Virus record (IMG/VR): IMGVR_UViG_3300031787_010495 | Location: 1-64,000 of that record | DNA length: 64,000 nucleotides | Source: a virus | Reading direction: 5' to 3' (one strand) | Shown here: positions 46,829 through 54,633 of the stretch, in pieces | How positions within the stretch are numbered: the stretch's first letter is position 1 | Layout of the letters: every line of letters begins with the position of its first letter | Notes under the pieces: generated by a model | Database searches by the model: none | Seen by the model: only the letters and a program-made list of their open reading frames with translations | Told to the model about the DNA's origin: nothing | Made by a program: the position numbers and the translations under genes

Positions 46829-48679
46829 TTATTTGGCTTTGGCTATACCAGATGCTGTTGAAGGATTCTTTTGGCTAACCTGAACCATATAATTTTGGAC
46901 CCCAATTTCTCTAAATTTATCACTTAAAATTTTAACTATCTCTTGTTTTTGCGTTTCGTTTAAGGTTTGGTTTCCTTGGATGTTCAAATCAACTTTCAAT
47001 ACACCAAACTCCACTTTTGAATTTACCTGTGTCCCATAAGGAATCTTACCTTCTTTGGCTAAAGATTCTGCTTTTTTCGAAGCGTCATTCAAAATTTCAG
47101 CTTGTTTACTTGCCTTTGTGTTAGTTGTTTCTTGACCAAGAACTTTACCGAGCACCCACGAACCAGCAGCTTCAACTTTATTATCTGTATTGAGTTTGTT
47201 TTTTGATTTTTCTAAAGCACTTTTTATTGCTTTATTCAAATCATTTTTTATATCATCAAGTTCAGTTCCAAAACTTGCCATGTATTTTTGGATAACCGAC
47301 AACTTATTTGTGTTTGGGTCTGCTAATTCATCAACAATACTTCCCATACCCGACATGAATTTTTGAACCTTTTCTCTAACTTCTTTTGTTCCACCTATAT
47401 CCGAAAGTTCACCACCAATTGTAGAGATAACATTTCTTGCACCCTCAAATCCTCTTAAGACAGGAGAAGCAGAGGCAAGTCCACCAACCAACTTATTTCT
47501 TATTGCAGATACGTCAGCCTCAATTGACTCCGTATAATTCATTTGACTTCTAACCAAATCCTCTAAAGTTTTTGGTCCTTTTTTTTGTTCCTGTATCAAT
47601 TTGTCAAATTCTGTTTGAGTAACTTGTGAAAGTTCTTTTGTAATATACTCACCAGACTTTTCATCTTTGATTTTTACTTCATAGGTCCCCTCACTCGTCA
47701 TTGTGGCTATGTTAGCTAAGTATTGTTTGTCCTCTTCACTTGCAATAGAAAGACCTGCAGCACTTACCGCAGATAATCTCCTGTCCAATTCTAAAGCAGC
47801 TAAAGACATTTCTCTAAGTTCTTTAGCACTCATTTGAGTTTGATTTGCAATCTCATTAATTGTCAGAACTCCCTGTGGATTGATTTTGAATGTTTTAGTT
47901 TCCTCATCGAAATAAGAAAACTGTTTTGTCATTTGGGCTAAACTATCTTGTAAACCTGATGGGTCGTTGATGGATTGATTCATCAGTTGAAAAGGGTCAA
48001 CTAAGTTTCCTACGGAAACACCTAATCTTTGGAATGCTGATGCTACTTGAATTGCACCCTCAGGGCTCAGAACCTTTTCCGCCAATTGAAAAGTTTGGTT
48101 CATGTCAAACCTTAACATTGAGGCTTGTGCTGCCATTTTTGTTAAACCTTTCACACCACCCTCAAACTGATAACGGTTGAGTTGGTCCATGTTTGCAGTC
48201 ATGTCTTTGACAACCTCAGCAGCGTTTCCTCCTATACTTTGAACATACTGTATTGATGACTCTAAATTCTTTCCAATGTCTTTCACAGACATACCAACAT
48301 TCATGAAACTGTTGGTAAGACTCTCTGCACTCAGGTCTAGAATTTTATTTGCAGCATATAACTTTTCGATTTGTTCTTGTGTTGCCAACACATTCCTGTT
48401 TGCCGCTTTGGCAACTCCTTCGATTGCACTACTAACATCTTGAACTGAACCTCCAAGTCTAAGAACGTCAGGAACTGAATCCGCAACTGCCTGCTGAAGT
48501 TCAACTACTCTTTGTCTTCCTTGGGTGAATACCTTATTGATATCGGTTGAGGCCTGACTCAATCTTGTGACCGCTGAAGCAAAGTCTTCTACACCAATAT
48601 CTAAAAGCGATTTTATCCTTGCGGCAAATCCTTCTGGTGTTGTTTCCCCGCCTATTTGTCCTCCGTAATCTGCTTGCAT
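46829..48679 (-). CDS. Tape-measure-like tail protein
   Basis: This protein of 616 residues is close in length to T4 gp29 (590). It is predominantly helical, rich in Ala, Ser, Gln and Lys, with long heptad-like stretches (SQASTDINKVFTQGRQRVVE, IKNDLNKAIKSALEKSKNKL) and a small beta C-terminal domain. It lies next to the gp26-like gene with its overlapping second frame, exactly where tape-measure genes sit relative to tail chaperones. The helical composition and position support a length ruler inside the tail tube. No strong TM segment is apparent. Assignment is by size, composition and context. Confidence 0.68.
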   Translation of the reverse strand: MQADYGGQIGGETTPEGFAARIKSLLDIGVEDFASAVTRLSQASTDINKVFTQGRQRVVELQQAVADSVPDVLRLGGSVQDVSSAIEGVAKAANRNVLATQEQIEKLYAANKILDLSAESLTNSFMNVGMSVKDIGKNLESSIQYVQSIGGNAAEVVKDMTANMDQLNRYQFEGGVKGLTKMAAQASMLRFDMNQTFQLAEKVLSPEGAIQVASAFQRLGVSVGNLVDPFQLMNQSINDPSGLQDSLAQMTKQFSYFDEETKTFKINPQGVLTINEIANQTQMSAKELREMSLAALELDRRLSAVSAAGLSIASEEDKQYLANIATMTSEGTYEVKIKDEKSGEYITKELSQVTQTEFDKLIQEQKKGPKTLEDLVRSQMNYTESIEADVSAIRNKLVGGLASASPVLRGFEGARNVISTIGGELSDIGGTKEVREKVQKFMSGMGSIVDELADPNTNKLSVIQKYMASFGTELDDIKNDLNKAIKSALEKSKNKLNTDNKVEAAGSWVLGKVLGQETTNTKASKQAEILNDASKKAESLAKEGKIPYGTQVNSKVEFGVLKVDLNIQGNQTLNETQKQEIVKILSDKFREIGVQNYMVQVSQKNPSTASGIAKAK

Positions 48680-48694
48680 AATTTAGTAATATTA

Positions 48695-48702
48695 TATAAA
48701 TA
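48695..48702 (-). promoter_or_regulatory. TATTTATA motif before the tape-measure candidate
   Basis: The coding-strand TATTTATA lies 15 nt before ATG 48679 and immediately after the hairpin at 48704-48729, so termination and re-initiation are placed together. Confidence 0.5.
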
Positions 48703-48703
48703 C

Positions 48704-48729
48704 AAAAGGACTGATTTTTCAGTCCTTTT
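48704..48729. terminator. Stem-loop terminator between chaperone frame and tape measure
   Basis: AAAAGGACTGA and TCAGTCCTTTT form an 11-bp stem with a TTTT loop and A/T-rich flanks. The stop codon of the overlapping small reading frame lies inside the stem, which supports that frame being translated to this point. Confidence 0.8.
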
Positions 48730-48904
48730 GATTTTCTTCAACCCATTTATCCAAAATATATCTTCTCACAAAAAGAGGCATTTTTTCAAAATCGGTCCAA
48801 CTTATATTCAACAATCTATTCAAATAATAGAATTCATCAATTTGACCTTTCCTATAATCCGAAGAAAGGGCGAAAAAATTCAACCCCAAAACCAACGTTG
48901 ACTG
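48719..48904 (-). CDS. Overlapping small frame, likely frameshift extension of the gp26-like protein
   Basis: This open frame has 61 sense codons and no ATG that could start the conserved-looking part. It begins after a TAA at 48905-48907 and overlaps the last codons of the gp26-like gene in a different frame. It continues to a stop within the terminator hairpin. The product part ALSSDYRKGQIDEFYYLNRL followed by NISWTDFEKMPLFVRRYILD is amphipathic, charged and protein-like. It is reached from the gp26-like frame by a +1 or -2 shift. The layout matches phage tail chaperone pairs (lambda G/GT, Mu -2 shift) upstream of the tape measure. Alternatives are a separate gene started at a TTG codon, or a sequencing error in T6. 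Confidence 0.6.
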   Translation of the reverse strand, partial: QSTLVLGLNFFALSSDYRKGQIDEFYYLNRLLNISWTDFEKMPLFVRRYILDKWVEENQKD

Positions 48905-49601
48905 TTAGTCTTTCTCCTGATGGGGCTATTACTTCTCTTCTCAAATCCAATTTAGGTTCATTTTCATCCATGAACTTACGAATATACTTGGAGTCCATAA
49001 TTGGCATTTGTTCTACAAACTTGGCAATTTCCGCTCTGTCACTAGTTCCATTTACCTCAACAATTTCTTTATTAAGCCTGAGAGTAACTTTTGGTGCAAC
49101 TCTCCCTTGGGGATATGTATCTATGATTTTTTGTATTTCGTTTATCTCACCATATGTAATAGGTTTGAGTTTGACTGTTGAATTTGATTTTGGTAAAGTA
49201 GTGATAAAAGTTCCGTCTTCATTTGGTTTTTGTCCTTTATTTACATTCAATTCGTCCAATACAATTGTCGCAGGAAAAGTCTTTTTGGTTTGTGGGTCGG
49301 TAAGGTTTAAGTTCATCTCTGGTCCAAAACCTGTGTTTCTTAAAAATACTAAAATAGCTTCCACATCTCCTTCCAATAAATCATCAATCCTCATGTCAGG
49401 TTCGTATAATTTATTTCTCAAAAGATTAGTGGTAATATCCAATCCACCAGCCATAAGAATGTTTTCATCAGCTGCGGTCAGATAACCAACCTTCACAGAT
49501 TTCTTTTTATTCTTGTAAAATACCCCTTCAGATGGTAAGGGCACGATATCGTGAGGTAATGTTAAATTACTCTGTGCATAATTTCTTGTTTGTTCATCCA
49601 T
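48852..49601 (-). CDS. Baseplate hub / tail assembly protein, gp26-like
   Basis: This protein of 249 residues has an N-terminal LPHDIVPLPSEGVFYKNKKK segment and YLTAADENILMAGGLD, then RIDDLLEGDVEAILVFLRNTG. These match the T4 gp26-type baseplate protein pattern (LPS.G..Y.....V..LTA.DE..L). The C-terminal part includes MDSKYIRKFMDENEPKLDLR. In T4, gp26 is needed for hub assembly; related proteins in other phages are viewed as tape-measure chaperones. It ends with a Phe-rich RPFFGL just after a T6 run where the second frame opens. It starts directly after a terminator hairpin and T10 run, so its own start of transcription must lie within or before the hairpin. Confidence 0.75.
   Translation of the reverse strand: MDEQTRNYAQSNLTLPHDIVPLPSEGVFYKNKKKSVKVGYLTAADENILMAGGLDITTNLLRNKLYEPDMRIDDLLEGDVEAILVFLRNTGFGPEMNLNLTDPQTKKTFPATIVLDELNVNKGQKPNEDGTFITTLPKSNSTVKLKPITYGEINEIQKIIDTYPQGRVAPKVTLRLNKEIVEVNGTSDRAEIAKFVEQMPIMDSKYIRKFMDENEPKLDLRREVIAPSGERLTVNVGFGVEFFRPFFGL
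48873..48878 (-). promoter_or_regulatory. Candidate frameshift site (T6 run)
   Basis: The coding strand reads GAA TTT TTT CGC in the gp26-like frame. Reading on from the two Phe codons with a -2 slip, or skipping one base (+1), enters the long overlapping frame (TTC GCC or GCC CTT). The zero frame stops only 6 codons later at 48852-48854. Confidence 0.45.
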
Positions 49602-49610
49602 AAAAAAAAA

Positions 49611-49636
49611 ATAACCGTAGAGTTTATGTCTACGGT
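49611..49636 (-). terminator. Rho-independent terminator after the tail tube gene
   Basis: ACCGTAGA and TCTACGGT form an 8-bp stem with a 7-nt loop (CATAAAC), followed on the transcribed strand by a run of ten T at 49602-49611. The T-run directly precedes the ATG of the gp26-like gene. Confidence 0.88.
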
Positions 49637-49671
49637 TAAATATAATTAGAAACGATTTTTTATAAAGAGTA

Positions 49672-50160
49672 TTAGTAAACTAACACACATCTATCCATTC
49701 TCAATCCACAAGTAATATCTGCAAGAGCGTCCTGACTGTAAGACAGACTTCCGAAGTTTGCACTTGTTAGGAAGGTTCCATAGAGAATCCATTTTTCTAC
49801 CACCACCCCTGTTGGGTCCAACATCTCAAGGTCAATATCTTTTTTATAACCCGCTGCGTAACCCATACGACCTGTTACCGACTCAGCGTGTAGACGAACC
49901 CATTCCATAAGTGCTTGTGCAGCTGAAGGACCAATTGGGTCTCTAAATTTTACCTGAATTTCATCCCAGTTAAATCTACCTGCAACAAATGTTGAAGTGT
50001 TTAAGAATTGAATTTCAGTTGAGTTTATCTTGATAGATGGTCTTGAAGCAGACTCCACGAACCACTCATTAATACCTAAACTTGACGGAAACCTTAGAAT
50101 GAATCGATTCTGACGTTTCGGTTCGTAAGGTATGGGCATTTTCATCAGTAAATCAGCCAT
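49672..50160 (-). CDS. Tail tube protein, gp19-like
   Basis: This protein of 162 residues equals the length of T4 gp19 (163). Patterns include RQNRFILRFPSSLGINEWFV at the N-terminus, SRPSIK, FNWDEIQVKFRDPIGPSAAQ, and a C-terminal LTSANFGSLSYSQDALADIT. These are typical of T4-type tube monomers. It forms the inner tube through which DNA passes. Own terminator downstream and TATTTATA motif 33 nt upstream fit strong separate expression of this abundant protein. Confidence 0.92.
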   Translation of the reverse strand: MADLLMKMPIPYEPKRQNRFILRFPSSLGINEWFVESASRPSIKINSTEIQFLNTSTFVAGRFNWDEIQVKFRDPIGPSAAQALMEWVRLHAESVTGRMGYAAGYKKDIDLEMLDPTGVVVEKWILYGTFLTSANFGSLSYSQDALADITCGLRMDRCVLVY

Positions 50161-50193
50161 ATAATTAATTTTTTGTTTTCAGTGTTTATATGT

Positions 50194-50201
50194 TATAAAT
50201 A
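50194..50201 (-). promoter_or_regulatory. TATTTATA motif before the tail tube gene
   Basis: The coding-strand TATTTATA lies 33 nt upstream of ATG 50160, in a 92-nt gap that is otherwise plain AT-rich sequence. Confidence 0.5.
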
Positions 50202-50252
50202 TAGTCTGTTAGAAAATATTTCTCTTTACTTTAATTTTTAAAAAAAGTATTC

Positions 50253-51083
50253 TTATTGCACTTCCTTCTTAGTTCCTCCAGCAGTAGAATATGTTTTAAC
50301 TAAATTATCTGGTTTATCTTTAAAGGCTTTTCTCATTACTTCTACATTTCTTGGGTCATCGTCTGAAAAACCAATTGATGGTTTAGATGGTGTAAATTTG
50401 TTTCCTATGTCGTTTTTTAACCATGCTCTTTTATTAAGTAATGCTGCCATATTCTTAATGTAGTCCACAAAATCATTCATCGCTCTAACCTTCGCCTCCT
50501 CGGGATTTGTGGCACCCGACTCATCTCCAAAAGAAACGGGATGGTATTTGTTTAAATCCAAATAAAGGTCGATAAGTTCTTTATCAGATAAATCTTCTTC
50601 ACCTGTAAAGTTCCTATATTTTTTTAAATTTTTGATTAGTTCATCTTTGGATATCCCGCCGAAATCATTTACAATATAATTGTAGACGGATTGTTTCAGG
50701 GTTTCGGGATTATGACCCCTTGCAGTGATTATTGCAAATATTGAACCATTATTTATTGCTTCTCTAAAGTCATCAAAAGCTGGTCCCTTCTTTGCTTGCA
50801 TAGAATCAATCAAAAAGTCTTTGTCTCCTTCAGTTCGAAAGTTTCTAAACGGATTGTCACCGAACCCAACAATCTTATGTCCGTTATATTCAAAATCTTC
50901 TTTTCCTACAATGTGTCGGTATTCTGCAAAATCTTCGGTTGACATACCTACCTCTTCTCCGTCTGAATCTTTCAGAATTATCTTTGTCGGCATGTGCACA
51001 ATATTGTCATCCCAGTCGAAAGCGTAATATTTTAAATCCGGGGTTTTCTCGTCTTTGAAACCTTCTGTAATCTCTTTTCTCAT
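50253..51083 (-). CDS. HAD-superfamily hydrolase-like protein
   Basis: This protein of 276 residues carries HAD phosphatase motifs: motif I AFDWDDNIVH (D23, D25), motif II FAIITARGHN, and motif IV-like GFSDDDPRN near residue 245. A long helical insertion lies between motifs II and IV. These enzymes remove phosphate from proteins, nucleotides or DNA ends. A HAD gene between sheath and tube genes is odd. It may act in virion assembly, or be packaged, or simply be a transplanted metabolic gene. It starts shortly after the sheath terminator and no motif for its own promoter is obvious. Confidence 0.78.
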   Translation of the reverse strand: MRKEITEGFKDEKTPDLKYYAFDWDDNIVHMPTKIILKDSDGEEVGMSTEDFAEYRHIVGKEDFEYNGHKIVGFGDNPFRNFRTEGDKDFLIDSMQAKKGPAFDDFREAINNGSIFAIITARGHNPETLKQSVYNYIVNDFGGISKDELIKNLKKYRNFTGEEDLSDKELIDLYLDLNKYHPVSFGDESGATNPEEAKVRAMNDFVDYIKNMAALLNKRAWLKNDIGNKFTPSKPSIGFSDDDPRNVEVMRKAFKDKPDNLVKTYSTAGGTKKEVQ

Positions 51084-51101
51084 TTAGTATGGCTAAAAAA
51101 T

Positions 51102-51120
51102 GGGGGGATTTTGTCCCCCC
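51102..51120 (-). terminator. Rho-independent terminator after the sheath gene
   Basis: GGGGGGA and TCCCCCC form a 7-bp stem with a 5-nt loop, followed on the transcribed strand by ATTTTTT. It lies 8 nt after the sheath stop (51128). Confidence 0.88.
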
Positions 51121-51127
51121 GTTTTTA

Positions 51128-54100
51128 TTAGATATTTTCGAACGAAGCTCCTGTTGGTGTAATAAAGAATTCAATATCTATGAATTCGAGAGCCTTCGTT
51201 GGTTTTAAGTAAATCTTTCCTGTTAATGTGTTTCTGTCTAAATCTTCAGGTGAAGAAGATACTGTCACACGGAAATCATATAGACCTCTATCTCTTCTAA
51301 TTGAATCAAGGATTGGGTTCACACTATCCAAGAATTGTTGTCTTACTACTTGGTCGTTCTGTTCGAACAGTAATCTTACAGCCACCGCTGAAATTAACTT
51401 ACGAGCCTGAAGTAACAATCTTCTTACGTTAAGTCTGTTTAGAGCGGTATCCGCAACCTGTAGGGTTTTGTTACCCCAAATTACAGTTCCAACGTCCGCA
51501 AAAGTTGCAATAGGGTTGATTCTTCCTTGATAAAGAGTATCTCTATCCTCTTGAGTCAACTTCAATCTTGCCTTTATTGAATTTACAAGACCTCTTGTGT
51601 AACCCGCTGACGCGAACCATGGGAAGGATATGTTATCTGTAAGAGCTAAATTTCTACAAACTTCACCTGTTGGTGGTAAGTAAATCTGTGTATTGTTTAC
51701 TGTATCTCTCACCAAAATCCAAGGATAGTAAGTAGATGTATAGTTAGAATCAATTCCTGTGTTATCTAAGTTATCAACCGCTTCCTGAGGATAAATAATA
51801 TCCAAAGAGTTTGTTCCATCAGGAGTATACATGTTATAATCTGGTGTCGTTGCTATATAAACAGAATCAGCCCTTTGGAACTGAATCATGTCGATAGCTT
51901 CTTCAACAAGGTTTGAGTTATTGTAATAATCGATACTTGAAGTTGCAAATACATTGATATTAGTAGCTTCAGGATTTCTGAACGTAAGAATACCTAATAG
52001 ATAAGCATAATAGTCAGTGTTAGCAAAATCTTGTGTATTGTTTTCAACCACAATTCTCTTAAATAAACCTTGACCAGTTGCTGAAGGATATCTTGATGAT
52101 GCAGATGCACCCGCCAAGTAACCTGATGCTCCCAATTGGAATCTATCTTGGTTTGTTCTATATTCTCTATAAATGTCCCAACCATCAAACCCACCAGCGA
52201 AACATACTGTGTATTTTCTTGAGTAGATAAAGTAGTAAGGATTTTCTTGTGTTTCTGGGTCAAATCTGAAATCAGCAACCCCACACTCAAATGCCGGTGT
52301 TCCACTTGTTTGATAAACATTACCAATAGTAACTACAGTTGCACCTGAGTCCATATGGAAACCTTTACTTAAGTAGTTCCAAGTAGCACCCTCGACAGGG
52401 ATTGGAGCAATGACCCAAGAAGGTGGATTTTGTTTACCTTTATAAGAAAGGAATGATTCGTCAATTCCGAACTGAGTTGAAAAACCTAAGTAACTTCTTC
52501 TCACTATATCACCAGGTGACTCGACTAAATTATCACCTCCAGTTGCTGCACCGAAAGGTGGGTTATAGATAACTTCACCAGGGAAGTAGTATTTTGTTTT
52601 GAACTTTGGAACAGGAGATGGATTACTAACAGATGCATATTCTCTTTGAGTGTATCCGTAGAATCCACAAGGAAGTGCATCTATTGGTGCCTCTTCAGAC
52701 ATTTCAACCATCACATATTTTGATATTAAAGCAAACTCACCATTAGAAGAACCAATCTTTTTAGCCACAAAGTTATTTGAAGCTGGGTCCATAGTGCAAT
52801 TTGTGAATTTCTCAATCACAACAGGGTTCGCATCGGTGTCAAAGAAATTTCTAACTAAAACATCAAATGTCATGTTGTTAAAAGACAAGTTCGCGATTGA
52901 AACTTTTACTTCAACGTTAGCTGCATCTCCATCAGAGATTGATATGAATCTGAATAATTTATAAACTTTATTACCTCTCAACTCTGAAACCAAGAATGGT
53001 GTCATAGGTGATTGATATTTTTCTACGTTATAAGCAATTGAACTTGGGTCTTCTGTTCTTGCTCCAGGTAAACCAATCAACTGACAATCTAATCCACGGA
53101 TATAACTTTGATTATAAGCATAAGCCAAAGAAGCTGGATAAACTTCCTCAACGAATACAGGAACCTCCTGTCTAGATTTTCCGAAATTGTCCGTCCCTAA
53201 TACTTTAGTTATAAACTTAGAAGAAAGTGCCGACAATGAAACTTCAAAACTGAAATTATCATTATCTTTCGTTATACCTGATAACAAGAAGGTTTCGTAA
53301 GGATTAATTGTAACCCCTGAGTATTGTCCCGAACAAACCATAGTTAATGCACTCAATCCTGAAACAGTTCCACCCGAGTTTACCTCGTAAATTGGACCGT
53401 GAGCATTACTTGCTGCACTATTTTCAAAAAGTGATATACCTCTTGAACGGATTGTCGCTACAACCATGTTATTATATTCACTGAAAGCAGTTCCTGACCA
53501 TGTATATACATTACCAGAAATACTACCCGAGAAACTATTAGAAGCTCCTGTTGCTATTGATGAAACAATATAGTCCATAGAATAACCTGAATAGTTATCA
53601 TTGGAATAGTTGTTAAAGTTTGCATAGAACCAAGAATCATTCAAACCACTTGTTAAATCATTAAGAGGATAATTTATATTATCACAATTATATACGTTGA
53701 CTAAGTTACGTCCTGTAGACAAACTATAATAGTCACTTTCTGGAATTGCACCATATACATTTGCAGTTGTTGAAGACAATGAATTTGTTGTTAGAACATC
53801 TTTCACAAACCCTAAAATATCGGATTGGATATTAGATGTGCTTCCGTCACTCATTCTATAAAGTGAAGTCAACGAATTGTTAATTTGTGAAGGGAATGAA
53901 TTAAGAAAAGAAATTGTATTCCCTGTCGAACTTCCTGTAAAGTTTACCACCCAAGGGGTAGCTGTTGCAGGATTGAAACCAACCGTAGTTGGGTCAACAT
54001 TAGCAACAACTTTGATACTCCAAGACGGACCTGCGTCGTATCCTGAAAGACCAAGGATTCTTGTTACGAACAATTGATTAGATTGTTGTAAGTAAGATTT

Positions 54101-54352
54101 GGCAATGTAAGCCGCTTCATATTTAGGGATTTGTGTATTAACAAATTTTACAGGCTCGGACCCCCCGAAATATGCCTGAAATTCATCGTAGTTCGTTATA
54201 AAAATCGGTTCAAATGCGGGACCCTTAATTGTTTCCCCAACTAAACCTAACGTAGTAACACCCACACTCTGAGCCACGAATGATAAATCCGTTTCAGAGG
54301 TATAAACACCAGGTGAAACATAAACTTTTTGATTTGCTTGTGCTGTTGCCAT
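51128..54352 (-). CDS. Tail sheath protein, gp18-like
   Basis: The N-terminus KVYVSPGVYTSETDLSFVAQ and VGVTTLGLVGETIKGPAFEP is the classic contractile sheath start. The C-terminal region (LTQEDRDTLYQGRINPIATF, QVADTALNRLNVRRLL, LTGKIYLKPTKALEFIDIEF) is the conserved sheath domain that engages the tube and neighbouring subunits. At 1074 residues it is well above T4 gp18 (659). The extra mass is a Ser/Asn/Tyr-rich region at about 110-440, likely an outward-facing decoration. It heads its transcript (motif 32 nt upstream) and has its own strong terminator. Confidence 0.93.
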   Translation of the reverse strand: MATAQANQKVYVSPGVYTSETDLSFVAQSVGVTTLGLVGETIKGPAFEPIFITNYDEFQAYFGGSEPVKFVNTQIPKYEAAYIAKSYLQQSNQLFVTRILGLSGYDAGPSWSIKVVANVDPTTVGFNPATATPWVVNFTGSSTGNTISFLNSFPSQINNSLTSLYRMSDGSTSNIQSDILGFVKDVLTTNSLSSTTANVYGAIPESDYYSLSTGRNLVNVYNCDNINYPLNDLTSGLNDSWFYANFNNYSNDNYSGYSMDYIVSSIATGASNSFSGSISGNVYTWSGTAFSEYNNMVVATIRSRGISLFENSAASNAHGPIYEVNSGGTVSGLSALTMVCSGQYSGVTINPYETFLLSGITKDNDNFSFEVSLSALSSKFITKVLGTDNFGKSRQEVPVFVEEVYPASLAYAYNQSYIRGLDCQLIGLPGARTEDPSSIAYNVEKYQSPMTPFLVSELRGNKVYKLFRFISISDGDAANVEVKVSIANLSFNNMTFDVLVRNFFDTDANPVVIEKFTNCTMDPASNNFVAKKIGSSNGEFALISKYVMVEMSEEAPIDALPCGFYGYTQREYASVSNPSPVPKFKTKYYFPGEVIYNPPFGAATGGDNLVESPGDIVRRSYLGFSTQFGIDESFLSYKGKQNPPSWVIAPIPVEGATWNYLSKGFHMDSGATVVTIGNVYQTSGTPAFECGVADFRFDPETQENPYYFIYSRKYTVCFAGGFDGWDIYREYRTNQDRFQLGASGYLAGASASSRYPSATGQGLFKRIVVENNTQDFANTDYYAYLLGILTFRNPEATNINVFATSSIDYYNNSNLVEEAIDMIQFQRADSVYIATTPDYNMYTPDGTNSLDIIYPQEAVDNLDNTGIDSNYTSTYYPWILVRDTVNNTQIYLPPTGEVCRNLALTDNISFPWFASAGYTRGLVNSIKARLKLTQEDRDTLYQGRINPIATFADVGTVIWGNKTLQVADTALNRLNVRRLLLQARKLISAVAVRLLFEQNDQVVRQQFLDSVNPILDSIRRDRGLYDFRVTVSSSPEDLDRNTLTGKIYLKPTKALEFIDIEFFITPTGASFENI

Positions 54353-54384
54353 TATTAAATTATTCTATGCAGATTTATTTTAAT

Positions 54385-54392
54385 GATAAATA
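54385..54392 (-). promoter_or_regulatory. TATTTATC motif before the sheath gene
   Basis: The coding-strand TATTTATC lies 32 nt before ATG 54352, in the divergent gap between the sheath gene and the plus-strand regulator-like gene. Confidence 0.5.
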
Positions 54393-54471
54393 TTCTAATC
54401 TGAATGAAAAAACTTGACTTTTGAATATCTATTTGTAAATGGTGAGAATAAATTCTACCTTTTTTCTACCT

Positions 54472-54633
54472 ATGAATAAAAAGAAAGAAATAAAGAATAT
54501 AAAGATAGCACCTGAGGTTCACGAGGTATTGAAAAAATACTGTGATAAAAGGGGGATAAAGATTTATAAATTCTTAGAAAATTTAATATTAGAGAAGTGT
54601 AAAGAAAAGAAAGATTTGTATGGGGAGGACTAA
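54472..54633 (+). CDS. Small ribbon-helix-helix-like protein
   Basis: ATG 54472 (MNKKKEIKNI) gives 53 residues; an upstream in-frame ATG at 54439 would add 11 hydrophobic residues and is less likely. The pattern IKIAPEVHEVLKKYCDKRGI followed by KIYKFLENLILEK is a beta strand plus two helices, the form of Arc/MetJ-type DNA-binding proteins. These act as dimers on operators. It is the only plus-strand gene in the long tail block. It is divergent from the sheath gene and ends 4 nt inside the 3' end of the convergent neck-region gene. It could control the tail genes or itself. Confidence 0.65.
   Translation: MNKKKEIKNIKIAPEVHEVLKKYCDKRGIKIYKFLENLILEKCKEKKDLYGED

Noticed and set aside
48898-49485. 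195-codon plus-strand frame opposite the gp26-like gene
   Set aside because: It is Ser/Leu/Ile-rich low-quality antisense with no motif, and it is opposed by a recognisable gp26-type protein.
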